Notes: a model not told the origin generated them from the letters alone. DNA of 50,552 nt from Oscillospiraceae bacterium (GCA_020024215.1 JAHHUC010000005.1:1-50552); one strand, 5' to 3'; positions 22,866 through 31,468 are shown, numbered from the stretch's first letter. Numbers and translations: made by a program.

Positions 22866-24026
22866 TTACTTGTTAAGAAGGCGCTTGAATGCCCAGTTTT
22901 CCAATAAAGGTGTGGATTCGCCAATCATGATGAACTTAGCAAGATCTCTTGTGGCAGCAGGAGCTTCAATAACTCCGTTTCCGCCGAAGCCTGTGGAAAG
23001 CAGATAGCCTTCAACGGGTGTCTCTCCCAAAATGGGCCAGAAATCAACAGGCTCTGCACGATAGGAAAGCCATGAGGATACCAAGCCGCTGTCAACAATT
23101 CCGGGAACCTTTGCATCGAGCTGATCAAGGAGGAAATCAATGAAATAGTCATCGGTTCCGCCTGTCATGGGAAGCTTGTCAGGATCCCACTGACCTGCGT
23201 GCATGGGATTGCTGAGATCCATTGAAAGGTGTGACTTGCAGATGAAGATGTTGTCTCCTGCCCTCAGAGCATAGAATTCAGGATACTTCAATACAGGGAA
23301 GGTGTAGCTGAGCTTCTTTCCGGGAGGGCATAAGAAGAATGCTTCTGCCTTTGTGTGCCAGATGGGAACATTCAAGCCAACCATCTCGCCTGTAAATTTG
23401 CTCCAGGGGCCTGTGCAGTCTACAACGGTGTCAAATTCATACTTTTCTCCCTCAGATGTCACAAGTCCTGTAACCTTGTTGTTCTCCTTGAGGATTTCTG
23501 TAACCTTTACGCCTGTCTTTATTGTTCCGCCGTTTTTCTGGAACTTCTTAGCATATGTGTTTGAGATCATTGTTCCATCAAAATAGCCGTCATCAGCTGT
23601 ATAGCCTGCGCCTAAAATGTTGTCAGTTGAAATGTCAGGCAGTATATCCTTGATTCTGTCCTTATCTGTGATATATTCTCCTGTATAGCCTGCTGCCTTT
23701 GCAAGGGCAATGCCTGTTTTGATTGTTCTTTCCACCTCTTCATTGGTAGCGACAACAAGAGTTCCGGTCTTGTCAAATCCGGCGGAGCCCTTTTCCTCTG
23801 CTTCCATCTTCAGATATGACTCAAATCCGTACAGTCTTACATCCCAATATCTGTTTTTAAGTGAGTCGTCAAAGAGACAAACTGTACCGGCGGACTTGGC
23901 AGTGGATGCCCCTCCGATAGTTGCCTTTTCAAAAATTACAACTTCTGCATCATCATAAAGGCTTAAATGATAGCCCAAAGCTGTTCCTGAAATTCCTCCA
24001 CCGATAATACCAATCTTTTTCTTCAT
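22866..24026 (-). CDS. FAD-dependent oxidoreductase, DAO family (sarcosine/glycine oxidase-like)
   Basis: A 386-residue DAO-superfamily flavoenzyme. It has the N-terminal dinucleotide-binding motif GIIGGGISGTALGYHLS with Glu32-33 region (VIFEKATIGGASTAKSAG), a mid-chain VVDCTGPWS and the C-terminal STGFGGNGVIEAPAATRDLAKFI typical of sarcosine, glycine and related amine-oxidising enzymes. Such enzymes oxidise a C-N bond; dehydrogenase-type members pass electrons to ETF, which fits the etfB-etfA genes immediately downstream. The ATG at 24026 follows AAGGATTATAGCT. Its upstream neighbour is an N-carbamoyl-amino-acid hydrolase-like gene (33 bp), so the substrate may be the amino acid freed by that enzyme, for example sarcosine or glycine. 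That assignment is inferred from order alone. Confidence 0.85.
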   Translation of the reverse strand: MKKKIGIIGGGISGTALGYHLSLYDDAEVVIFEKATIGGASTAKSAGTVCLFDDSLKNRYWDVRLYGFESYLKMEAEEKGSAGFDKTGTLVVATNEEVERTIKTGIALAKAAGYTGEYITDKDRIKDILPDISTDNILGAGYTADDGYFDGTMISNTYAKKFQKNGGTIKTGVKVTEILKENNKVTGLVTSEGEKYEFDTVVDCTGPWSKFTGEMVGLNVPIWHTKAEAFFLCPPGKKLSYTFPVLKYPEFYALRAGDNIFICKSHLSMDLSNPMHAGQWDPDKLPMTGGTDDYFIDFLLDQLDAKVPGIVDSGLVSSWLSYRAEPVDFWPILGETPVEGYLLSTGFGGNGVIEAPAATRDLAKFIMIGESTPLLENWAFKRLLNK

Positions 24027-24059
24027 AGCTATAATCCTTTCAGTTGTTTTGTATATTCC

Positions 24060-25301
24060 TTACTTCTCAGACCTATCCATTTCCAGAATAGTTTCAAGAA
24101 GTACATCAACACCTTTTTCTATATCCTCGTCCAATGTAAGCTCATCCTTAGAATGGCTGATGCCATTTACACTGGGCACAAAAATCATTCCGGTCGGGAA
24201 GCTTTCTGTCATGACAAGCGAATCGTGAAAAGCTCCGCTGGGAATACTGCAGCAGCTGTACCCACACCTTTCAGCTGCCCTTTCTATTGCGCCTTGAACC
24301 CACAAAGACATGGGGGCGGGATTGTGGCCGGATGTGGCAGTAAAGGTGCTTTTGACATTTCTTTTTCTGCATACATCCTTTAGTCTTGCATGAAGCTTTT
24401 CCTCTATAAGCCTCATGACCTCCTTGTCCTGATCCCTTATTTCTAAGCTGAATGTGCATGTGCCCGGTATGACATTTACAGAATAGGGGGTGACATCTAT
24501 TGTTCCCACAGTTGCCACTGTGAACTGATTCCCGTTTTCTGTGGTTATTTCAGGAACCGAACCTATAAATTCGGCAGCTGCCACAAGCGCATCCTTTCTG
24601 TCTGCCATTGTTGTGCTTCCGGCATGGTTTGCCTCTCCTGTCACAGTGATTTCGTACCTGTTCACACCTGCAATGCTGGAAACCACACCTATGGGCCTGC
24701 CTGTTTTATACAATATGGGGCCCTGCTCAATGTGAAGCTCCACAAAGCAATGAACAGCATCCTTCTTTATTTCGGCATCCATAACATTGGCGCTGCTGAT
24801 GCCGTAGCTCTTCATCACGTCCCCTCTTTTATCGCCGTAGATATCCAAATCCTCGTCGCTTATCTCAGTGTCTATGCCGCAGATTGAAGAGCTTCCCAAA
24901 AGTCCCTTGCCGAATCTGAAGCCCTCTTCATCTGTAAACACGATAATTTCTATGGGATGTTCAGGAACATAGCCTGCATCATGCATTGCCTCACAGACAC
25001 CCAGCGCGCCTATGCAGCCTAAAACACCGTCATATCTTCCGCCGTCCGGCACGGTATCCATATGAGAGCCCATCAAAATTGCAGGATTTTCCCTTATCCT
25101 TCCATCCATATGAAGTATGAGATTTCCGGCTGAATCAATCCGATGAGTCATATTGATGCCCTTACCCCACTCGACCATAAGATTTCTTGCTTTGACATCC
25201 TCCTTAGAGAATGCCATTCTCGTATGCGTGCCGTCCTCCTTTTCGCCGCATTGATAAACGGCTTCTATCCTTGAAAGTACATTTTGCAAATTTACTTTCA
25301 T
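24060..25301 (-). CDS. M20-family N-carbamoyl-amino-acid hydrolase / allantoate amidohydrolase-like, copy 2
   Basis: A 413-residue Zn-dependent amidohydrolase, paralogous to AllC at 2585-3826 but distinct. Metal motifs are SHMDTVPDGGRYDG (His80, Asp91), TDEEGFRFG (Glu125/126) and VELHIEQGP. The lid motif reads HAGSTTM instead of HAGTTPM, and the C-terminal site is SGAFHDS instead of SGAGHDA, with VPSVNGISHS following. These differences lean towards N-carbamoyl-L-amino-acid hydrolase or another ureido acid hydrolase rather than allantoate, though the family is hard to split by eye. The ATG at 25301 follows AAGGGAG. It is the first gene of the operon with the DAO oxidoreductase and etfBA, directly downstream of the terminated pucR-family gene. 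Confidence 0.82.
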   Translation of the reverse strand: MKVNLQNVLSRIEAVYQCGEKEDGTHTRMAFSKEDVKARNLMVEWGKGINMTHRIDSAGNLILHMDGRIRENPAILMGSHMDTVPDGGRYDGVLGCIGALGVCEAMHDAGYVPEHPIEIIVFTDEEGFRFGKGLLGSSSICGIDTEISDEDLDIYGDKRGDVMKSYGISSANVMDAEIKKDAVHCFVELHIEQGPILYKTGRPIGVVSSIAGVNRYEITVTGEANHAGSTTMADRKDALVAAAEFIGSVPEITTENGNQFTVATVGTIDVTPYSVNVIPGTCTFSLEIRDQDKEVMRLIEEKLHARLKDVCRKRNVKSTFTATSGHNPAPMSLWVQGAIERAAERCGYSCCSIPSGAFHDSLVMTESFPTGMIFVPSVNGISHSKDELTLDEDIEKGVDVLLETILEMDRSEK

Positions 25302-25449
25302 CGAAATCTCCCTTTCGTGTATATTTATTTATAAAAGTTCAATATTTGTTTGTGTGTTATATATAAAACATCAGCGCATAATTGTTTATTTTTTATCCAT
25401 GTGTACCATTATATATGTTTTTTAGACAATACTCATCGGAATTTTATGA

Positions 25450-25494
25450 TAAAAAAAATATCGATTTTTATCCTCAATAGATAAAAGCCGATAT
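25450..25494 (-). terminator. Intrinsic terminator after the PucR-family gene
   Basis: On the minus strand ATATCGGCTTTTATC pairs with GATAAAAATCGATAT (one 2-base internal mismatch), followed by eight T. It separates the regulator gene from the hydrolase/oxidoreductase/etf operon. Confidence 0.85.
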
Positions 25495-25514
25495 TTAAAG
25501 TTATATATATAAGT

Positions 25515-25546
25515 GAGAATACACAAAAAACTTATTGTGTATTCTC
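25515..25546. repeat. Perfect 12-bp inverted repeat downstream of the PucR-family gene
   Basis: GAGAATACACAA (25515-25526) and TTGTGTATTCTC (25535-25546) with an 8-bp loop, extendable by AGTG/CACT with one bulge. It lacks a T-tract on either side, so it is not a typical terminator. It could protect the 3' end of the mRNA or be an operator. Confidence 0.55.
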
Positions 25547-25596
25547 CACTAAACTTGTATTTCCTCTAAATACAGTGATTTGCAAAAGCGAACAAC

Positions 25597-27285
25597 TCAC
25601 TGCATAAGATTTTTCATTATTTTATATACGACCAAACCTATTCTTACAGAAAGCACCTCATTGGCATCGGAAAAATCTATTCCTGTTATCTCCGTTATCC
25701 TCTCTACCCTGTATGTTGCAGTCTTATAATGAATATATAAATCCTGTGCAGTTTTTGCTAAATTTTGATTATGCTCCAAATACACCTTCAGTGTATCGAG
25801 CAAATCGTCACGCTGCGGTCTTTTGTAATGTATCAGGCTTTTAAGTGATTTCGGAATATAATTTTCCAGCTGCTTTTCATCCTTAATATCGCTCAACAGC
25901 TCAAAAATTCCCAATTCATCATAAAACATGCCCTTTGCACCGCTGTCTTTTATTTCCTGACCCAGCACATTTATAAAAGCAAGTGCGTGTACTGCCTGCT
26001 TGAGGCTTTCGGTCACATTTGCAAGCCCCTTGACCTCCTTTCCTATTCCCACAGAAAGCTTAACTGACTTTTCGGTCAGGGTTATCTGGTTTTGTATTTC
26101 TGCTATACATTCCTTGATTTTTTTCTTCTGCTTTACGCTGTCTGTTGCCTCCTCAGAGGCCTGTATGACAATGACCTTATTTATGTCATTTTGTACCCTT
26201 GCCTTTGGAAAACAGCGCAGCACCAAATCGTAAATCATGTTGCAATATTTTATTGTATCGCTGTGCTTTTCTCCTCTTCCTGACCTGCAGCCGGAAAATG
26301 TAAATACAATTATGCTGTAATAAGCCTCTCCGTCAAGGCCTAAAAGCTCGGCATTTTTCTTTAGGTCATGGCCCAGCTTTATCTTTCCGTACAGGATATC
26401 ATTTAATATGTCATTTTCATATTTCTTTTCCATAGCATTTATTGAATACTGTCTGAACAGCTCATATTTAAGAACTGTGCTGGCATTTTCTATCGCAATA
26501 AAATCCAGGTCGCTGAGCCGTTTTGCAGTTTCTGTTACAACCAGATATATCATGTAGCTGTACATGACCTTAAAATGTATCAGATATTGTGTATATCGCT
26601 TTTCAGAATCGGAAAACACTGCCTGGCTCTGTTTGAAATAGGTGTAGGAGGAATAAAAACCGGGCTCGTATTTTTTCTTTTTCCCACTTATTCTAAGATT
26701 TAAAAGCCTGGTGTCTGTTGTAGCTATAAGCATACCGTTCTGGTCATACAGCGACACCGGATTGTCAACCATCTTGCTCAGCACATCAATAATTACACCC
26801 ACTCCGTTTTCTGCCGAATCAAATGGGAATGACAGTGCGGAAAAATTATCGTGTGTCATTTTAAAATATTTAAGCCGCAAAATTTCCTCGTTGGACAGCC
26901 TTTCCATTATAAGGCTCATAATGTCCTTGAAGGAGAGACTGAAAGGTATTTCCAAAAGCGGGAAATGATTCTTTTGCGCAAACTTCAAGAGGAATGATAT
27001 TTTTTCCTCCTCCTGATCAATATTCCTTCCCCTTTTTATTCCCATAGCGCTTATTTTTGCCGCTGACAGAGCTTCGATATAGTCGACAAACTCATCCATG
27101 CTGGAATTCATAAAAGCATACAGACTTGTCAAAAGCACCTCTCCGCCCTTTATAAATTTAACTATATCAGGTGCTTCAATTATTGTTATCCCCTTGATTT
27201 CATTAAATATATATTCCTCGCCGCTAAGAAGCACTATGCCCTTAAACTCCTTAAGCTCAAGCATATCACTAACCAAAACACCCAT
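25597..27285 (-). CDS. PucR-family transcriptional regulator of the purine/ureide genes
   Basis: A 562-residue PucR/CdaR-type regulator. The N-terminal PucR domain (about residues 1-120) includes GEVLLTSLYAF and the MGIKRGR region. A central GAF-like part follows, with a GGDEF-like stretch (LSVGIGKEVKGLANVTESLKQAVHAL) before a C-terminal helix-turn-helix of the HTH_30 type, where LEHNQNLAKTAQDLYIHYKTATYRVERI is split across two helices. In B. subtilis PucR senses allantoin-type intermediates and controls purine breakdown genes, and the position beside this island fits that role. The start is the ATG at 27285, after AGGGGAGAA; a frame to 27363 has no ribosome site. It has its own promoter and a leader of about 165 nt with a stable hairpin. 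Confidence 0.88.
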   Translation of the reverse strand: MGVLVSDMLELKEFKGIVLLSGEEYIFNEIKGITIIEAPDIVKFIKGGEVLLTSLYAFMNSSMDEFVDYIEALSAAKISAMGIKRGRNIDQEEEKISFLLKFAQKNHFPLLEIPFSLSFKDIMSLIMERLSNEEILRLKYFKMTHDNFSALSFPFDSAENGVGVIIDVLSKMVDNPVSLYDQNGMLIATTDTRLLNLRISGKKKKYEPGFYSSYTYFKQSQAVFSDSEKRYTQYLIHFKVMYSYMIYLVVTETAKRLSDLDFIAIENASTVLKYELFRQYSINAMEKKYENDILNDILYGKIKLGHDLKKNAELLGLDGEAYYSIIVFTFSGCRSGRGEKHSDTIKYCNMIYDLVLRCFPKARVQNDINKVIVIQASEEATDSVKQKKKIKECIAEIQNQITLTEKSVKLSVGIGKEVKGLANVTESLKQAVHALAFINVLGQEIKDSGAKGMFYDELGIFELLSDIKDEKQLENYIPKSLKSLIHYKRPQRDDLLDTLKVYLEHNQNLAKTAQDLYIHYKTATYRVERITEITGIDFSDANEVLSVRIGLVVYKIMKNLMQ

Positions 27286-27394
27286 TTGCTTTTCTCCCCT
27301 TAAATCTGCTGCAAAGTCACCTGAAAATGATTCCGCCTTGTAAAAAAATCCTTTATAACACACAGCCTTATATCAAAAGCTTGTATATTTTCTT

Positions 27395-27446
27395 CTCAAA
27401 AGCCCTGCCACTAATCCTTCAAGGCAAGGACAAAATCCCTTTTGAG
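27395..27446 (-). promoter_or_regulatory. Structured 5' leader of the PucR-family gene
   Basis: CTCAAAAG (27395-27402) pairs with CTTTTGAG (27439-27446), and inside it GCC-rich CCCTGCC (27403-27409) pairs with GGCAAGG (27423-27429), leaving a 9-base one-sided bulge. It lies just after the predicted transcription start and about 110 nt before the start codon. No T-tract follows. It may be a regulatory RNA structure; I cannot match it to a known class. Confidence 0.4.
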
Positions 27447-27458
27447 CCACGTTTCAAT

Positions 27459-27486
27459 ATTATACATTATTTTAGCCAAAAGTAAA
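27459..27486 (-). promoter_or_regulatory. Promoter of the PucR-family gene
   Basis: On the minus strand TTTACT (27486-27481), a 16-bp spacer and a perfect TATAAT (27464-27459). It predicts a leader of about 165 nt. Confidence 0.6.
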
Positions 27487-27497
27487 CAAAGATTATT

Positions 27498-28559
27498 TTA
27501 TAATAAACCATGCCCGCTCGGATTCTTCAAAAGATTTGTAAATTCCTTCAGGGAATGTATTTTTTTACCATCTAATGCTGTATCCTCATCCGATGCAAGC
27601 AGACTGTGCAGAACCGCCTCCTCCACAGCCTCACACATAGCCTTAAAAAATAAGTTTATGTAATTTTCGTTAAGCTCTGATGCTGTCCTTACCAAGCTGT
27701 CATCCTTTATGTTTACAGCATTTGCCGTAGAAAAGCCTATAACCACCTCTCCGCTGCCGCTGCCTGTAATGCTTCCCAATCTTGCCAAGCCGTTTTGTGA
27801 TCGCTTCAAAACCCTTTTAAGCTGTCTTGAAGAAAGCGGCGCATCTGTTGCTGCAATTATCATTATGCTTCCGGTTTCAGCTGTTTCATCCTTCTGTATC
27901 AGCTTTTCTATTTCGGCACCTATATCCTGACCGTTTATATTAAGCTCCTCAAGCTTTCCGTAGTTGGACTGAACCAAAACTCCAAGTGTAAAGCTATGCC
28001 CATTTACATCTATTATTCGGGACGATGAGCCTATTCCGCCCTTAAGCCCATGGCATATTGTTCCTCTTCCTGCTCCGACTGCACCCTCGGCAAAGTCACT
28101 TTCGGCATCCCTTATGGCCTCAAGCAGATTGCTCTCTTTGCAGGCTCGCTTTGAAATATCATTTATTCTGCTGTCATTACACTCACCTACAACAGTGTTT
28201 ATGCTTTTTATCTCTATGCCTTCCTCTGCACTTTTTTCAAGCATATATCCTATGAGAGCATCCTGAACCAAACCCACATTAAGAGTATTTGTCAAAGCTA
28301 TCGGTGACTCCAGTATTCCAAGCTCCTCTATCTGCATAAGTCCGCTTGTTTTGCCGTAACCATTTATAACATGGACTGCTGCTGTGAGCTTATGGGCAAA
28401 AATATTTTTATCTGACGGCATTATCACAGTGACACCTGTTTTGCTGTTTTCTTTATCTATGGTGGAATGTCCCACCAAAACCCCCTTTACATCCGTTATT
28501 TTGTTCAGCCTTCCGTGTGGAAAGCTGTTTTGCTTTACAGACAAACAATCCGGCTTCAA
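27498..28559 (-). CDS. P1 family peptidase (DmpA/BapA-like N-terminal nucleophile aminopeptidase)
   Basis: A 353-residue member of peptidase family S58 (DmpA, L-aminopeptidase/D-esterase). These proteins cleave themselves at a Gly-Ser or Asn-Ser bond, and the exposed Ser is the nucleophile. The likely site here is Gly230-Ser231 in ETGSIMIIAATDAPL, which aligns with the equivalent DmpA motif. Upstream conserved parts are GVLVGHSTI, GAGRGTICHGLKGGIGSSSR and GVLVQSNYG; downstream are GLARLGS and GSGSGEVVIGFSTAN. The start codon is TTG at 28559, set by GGGGAGG eight bases upstream. It lies 16 bp after an SDR gene and upstream of the regulator gene, which has its own promoter. Substrates in this family are small peptides, amides or esters, so a link to ureide metabolism is only positional. 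Confidence 0.87.
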   Translation of the reverse strand: MKPDCLSVKQNSFPHGRLNKITDVKGVLVGHSTIDKENSKTGVTVIMPSDKNIFAHKLTAAVHVINGYGKTSGLMQIEELGILESPIALTNTLNVGLVQDALIGYMLEKSAEEGIEIKSINTVVGECNDSRINDISKRACKESNLLEAIRDAESDFAEGAVGAGRGTICHGLKGGIGSSSRIIDVNGHSFTLGVLVQSNYGKLEELNINGQDIGAEIEKLIQKDETAETGSIMIIAATDAPLSSRQLKRVLKRSQNGLARLGSITGSGSGEVVIGFSTANAVNIKDDSLVRTASELNENYINLFFKAMCEAVEEAVLHSLLASDEDTALDGKKIHSLKEFTNLLKNPSGHGLL

Positions 28560-28575
28560 TTTATTTTCCTCCCCT

Positions 28576-29292
28576 TTATATGGTCATTCCGCCATCAACC
28601 GCCAGAACCTGACCTGTTATAAAATTGCTCTGTGACAAAAAGTATGCCGCTTGGGCAATGTCATATGGCTCTCCTATCTTTAAAAGAGGAGCGCTCTGAG
28701 CCAATTCCTTTATTGTGCTTTCATCAAGCTGCTTTGTCATATTCGTTTTTATAACGCCCGGTGCTATTGCGTTGACACTTATTCCCGATGGACCTGCCTC
28801 CTTGGCAAGAGCCTTAGTGAAGGCTATAACACCGCCCTTTGATGCAGAATATGCAGCCTCACAGCTTGCTCCGGTAATTCCCCACATGGAGCTTATATTT
28901 ATTATTGCCCCCCTATGTTCCTTTATCATAAGCGGCAAAAGCTCCCTTGTGGTTATATACATGGCTTTGAGATTCACATTCATTATTTCGTCCCAGCGCT
29001 CCTCAGAAAGCTCTGTTATAAGTGAATAATCGGCTACACCTGCATTATTTATCAATACATCCAAATGTCCCAGACGTTTTTTTACAGCCTTGCAGAAGCT
29101 CTCTGCCTCACCTTTTATGTTAAAATCCGCCCTCACAGGATAGCAGCACGGAAATTCCTTGTTAAGCTCTGCTGCCCCTTGCTCGTTTTTATTATAGCTG
29201 AAAACTATGTCATAGCCTTTTTTTGCAAAATATACGGCACACTCCCTTCCTATTCCGGAGGAGCCTCCCGTAATCGCCATTGTTTTTGCCAA
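28576..29292 (-). CDS. SDR-family oxidoreductase (FabG-like)
   Basis: A 238-residue classical short-chain dehydrogenase/reductase. The cofactor motif TGGSSGIG is near residue 8, the structural NNAG near residue 87, the catalytic Ser in INISSMWG and the Tyr-Lys pair in AAYSASKGG, then the PG motif IAPGVIKTNM. FabG-type 3-oxoacyl-ACP reductase is the nearest general description, but no fatty-acid genes are nearby, so the substrate is open. The longest frame starts at a TTG (29292); the internal ATG five codons later is poorly placed relative to AAGGGAAGAAGTGG. It is co-transcribed with the P1 peptidase gene (16-bp gap) and divergent from the aldolase gene. Confidence 0.88.
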   Translation of the reverse strand: MAKTMAITGGSSGIGRECAVYFAKKGYDIVFSYNKNEQGAAELNKEFPCCYPVRADFNIKGEAESFCKAVKKRLGHLDVLINNAGVADYSLITELSEERWDEIMNVNLKAMYITTRELLPLMIKEHRGAIINISSMWGITGASCEAAYSASKGGVIAFTKALAKEAGPSGISVNAIAPGVIKTNMTKQLDESTIKELAQSAPLLKIGEPYDIAQAAYFLSQSNFITGQVLAVDGGMTI

Positions 29293-29460
29293 TTTTGACC
29301 ACTTCTTCCCTTTTATAATTCCTTTGCGAAGAATTTTTTATTGTATCTAATTATTTTATCATAAAAAGCAGTCTCTAACAACAAAAAGCTTTGCTGTTAT
29401 CCCTATATTTAAGCCAAAGGCAAATTTATTTCAAAAGCTATGGAACTTTATTGTTATTTG

Positions 29461-29484
29461 TGATAAAATCAATACAGTTAAAAT
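29461..29484 (+). promoter_or_regulatory. Possible promoter region of the aldolase gene
   Basis: An extended -10 TGATAAAAT at 29461-29469 without a clear -35, and a second possible -10 TAAAAT at 29479-29484 with TTGTGA 15 bp upstream. Only the region is proposed. Confidence 0.3.
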
Positions 29485-29505
29485 AATCTAGCGGAGGTAA
29501 CAGAA

Positions 29506-30441
29506 ATGGCTTTAGTCACAACAACAGAAATGTTTAAAAAAGCTTACCACGGCGGATATGCCGTAGGTGCCTTTAATGTAAACAACATGGAAATTATTCA
29601 GGGAATCGCAGAAGCTGCCAGAGATCAGAAGGCCCCCTTGATTCTTCAGGTTTCTGCAGGTGCAAGAAAATATGCAAAGCCTGCCTATTTAAGACATCTG
29701 GTGGAGGCTTCTATGGAGGATACCGGAATAGATATCTGCCTTCATCTGGATCACGGCGCTGATTTTGACATATGCAAGGACTGCATAGACGGCGGTTTTT
29801 CCTCTGTTATGATTGATGGCTCCTCCAAGTCCTTTGAGGACAACATTGCCATGACAAAAAGGGTTGTAGAATACGCCCATGCTCACGGAGTTGTGGTTGA
29901 GGGCGAGCTGGGAACACTTGCGGGAATAGAGGATGATGTCAATGTATCAAGTGAGGATTCCTCCTACACAAAGCCGGAAGAGGTTGAGGAATTTGTCACA
30001 AGAACAGGTGTGGATTCATTGGCTATTGCCATCGGCACAAGTCACGGTGCATTCAAATTCAAGGAAGGTCAGAAGCCTCAGCTAAGATTTGACATATTGG
30101 AGGAGGTTGCCAAAAGGCTGCCGGAATTCCCCATCGTTCTGCACGGTTCATCATCTGTTATGCCGGAATATGTTAAAATTGTCAATGAATTCGGCGGAAG
30201 GATGCCCGGTGCCATCGGCATACCTGAGGAAATGCTCAGAGAGGCAGCAAAAATGGCAGTGTGCAAAATAAACATCGACTCTGATCTTCGCCTTGCAATG
30301 ACAGCGGCTATAAGAAAGCATATGTTTGAGCATCCTGAGCATTTTGACCCCAGACAGTATCTGGCAGATGGCAGACAGGCGATTTATGAGGTTGTTTCTC
30401 ATAAGATGAAGTATGTTTTAGGCTGCTCTGAAAAAGCATAG
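29506..30441 (+). CDS. fba: Class II fructose-1,6-bisphosphate aldolase
   Basis: A 311-residue Zn-dependent class II aldolase (FbaA/GatY group). It cleaves fructose 1,6-bisphosphate to dihydroxyacetone phosphate and glyceraldehyde 3-phosphate in glycolysis. The first zinc/catalytic motif HLDHGAD holds Asp82 and His83. Other family parts are VVVEGELGTLAG, IGTSHGAFK with a zinc His, VLHGSSS with another, and the phosphate site CKINIDSDLRLA. The length is that of glycolytic class II enzymes in Clostridia; tagatose-bisphosphate aldolase is the nearest alternative and no tagatose genes are nearby. The ATG at 29506 follows GCGGAGG. The gene is followed by its own terminator. Confidence 0.9.
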   Translation: MALVTTTEMFKKAYHGGYAVGAFNVNNMEIIQGIAEAARDQKAPLILQVSAGARKYAKPAYLRHLVEASMEDTGIDICLHLDHGADFDICKDCIDGGFSSVMIDGSSKSFEDNIAMTKRVVEYAHAHGVVVEGELGTLAGIEDDVNVSSEDSSYTKPEEVEEFVTRTGVDSLAIAIGTSHGAFKFKEGQKPQLRFDILEEVAKRLPEFPIVLHGSSSVMPEYVKIVNEFGGRMPGAIGIPEEMLREAAKMAVCKINIDSDLRLAMTAAIRKHMFEHPEHFDPRQYLADGRQAIYEVVSHKMKYVLGCSEKA

Positions 30442-30452
30442 AAAAAGGCATT

Positions 30453-30485
30453 AACCGACAGTGCTTTTGCTGTCGGTTTTACTTT
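30453..30485 (+). terminator. Intrinsic terminator after fba
   Basis: AACCGACAG (30453-30461), an 8-base loop and CTGTCGGTT (30470-30478) followed by TTACTTTT. Confidence 0.85.
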
Positions 30486-30512
30486 TATTGTATCATAAGG
30501 GAGGTTTTTTAT

Positions 30513-31382
30513 ATGAAATATGTTGAGCCTGTATATCGTCCGCCCAGTGAAGCTTACAGCCTTATAATTCAGGTGACAATCGGATGCAGCCACAACAAAT
30601 GCACCTTTTGCGATATGTACAAAATGAAAAATTTCCGTGTGAGGAAATTTGAAGATATAAAGAAGGACTTTGATGAGTGCAGAAAAGCATATCGCTATGT
30701 GGAAAGAATATTTTTAGCAGACGGCGATGCCATGATGGCAAAAACCGATTTGCTCATCAGGGTTCTGGAATATATCAAAATCACATTTCCGGAATGTCAG
30801 AGGGTGACAAGCTATGCATCGCCCAAAAGCCTTCTGGTAAAAACGCCCGAAGAGCTCAGAACGCTTCATGACCTCGGACTTTATATGGTGTATATGGGGC
30901 TTGAATCCGGAAGCGACAATGTTCTTAGCATGATAAACAAAGGAGAAACCTCTGAGGAAATAGTAAGGGCCGGTCTTATGGCAAAGGATGCAGGAATGAA
31001 ATTATCCGTCACAGCCATATGCGGCCTTGGAGGAAAGGAATACTCAGATGAGCATGCCATTGAGACAGCCCGAGCTTTTTCACAGATGAAGCCGCATTAT
31101 ATCGGGCTTCTCACACTTATGTTCAGAAGTGACACCCCCTTGCGCCGCGATTGGCAGGCAGGAAAATTCCATGTTCTCTCCACCGGTGAAATAGCATATG
31201 AAACACTTAAATTTTTAGAGCATATTGACAGTGAAGGCTCTGTTGTAAGATCCAACCACATATCAAATTACTGGCTTTTGAAGGGAACGCTCAATGAGGA
31301 CAGACAGCTTCTTATAAACACAGTCAAGGAAGCCATAGCGGAGGGGCTTGACGATATTCCCCCAAAATTCAGAGGTCTGTAA
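30513..31382 (+). CDS. Radical SAM protein with CX4CX2C cluster motif
   Basis: A 289-residue radical SAM enzyme. The cluster-binding segment is GCSHNKCTFCDMYK near residues 24-37. Its spacing is CX4CX2C, one residue longer than the canonical CX3CX2C; this spacing occurs in a subset of related uncharacterised proteins. Further radical SAM features are the SAM-binding GDAMMAK region (the family GGE position), MVYMGLESGSDNVL and VTAICGLGG. The fold resembles the catalytic core of HemN/YgiQ-type proteins without their extra domains, so the product is unknown. The ATG at 30513 follows AAGGGAGG. It ends at a strong terminator and seems to be a single-gene unit. Confidence 0.85.
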   Translation: MKYVEPVYRPPSEAYSLIIQVTIGCSHNKCTFCDMYKMKNFRVRKFEDIKKDFDECRKAYRYVERIFLADGDAMMAKTDLLIRVLEYIKITFPECQRVTSYASPKSLLVKTPEELRTLHDLGLYMVYMGLESGSDNVLSMINKGETSEEIVRAGLMAKDAGMKLSVTAICGLGGKEYSDEHAIETARAFSQMKPHYIGLLTLMFRSDTPLRRDWQAGKFHVLSTGEIAYETLKFLEHIDSEGSVVRSNHISNYWLLKGTLNEDRQLLINTVKEAIAEGLDDIPPKFRGL

Positions 31383-31396
31383 ACAACAAATTTCTC

Positions 31397-31435
31397 ATAT
31401 GCATTGCAGAAAAAATCTGCAATGCATATTTTTTC
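31397..31435 (+). terminator. Strong intrinsic terminator after the radical SAM gene
   Basis: Perfect 14-bp stem, ATATGCATTGCAGA (31397-31410) and TCTGCAATGCATAT (31416-31429), A5 loop and a T6 tail. Confidence 0.9.
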
Positions 31436-31468
31436 TGCATATTTATTCTTAATTTGTCAATTGAGGTA

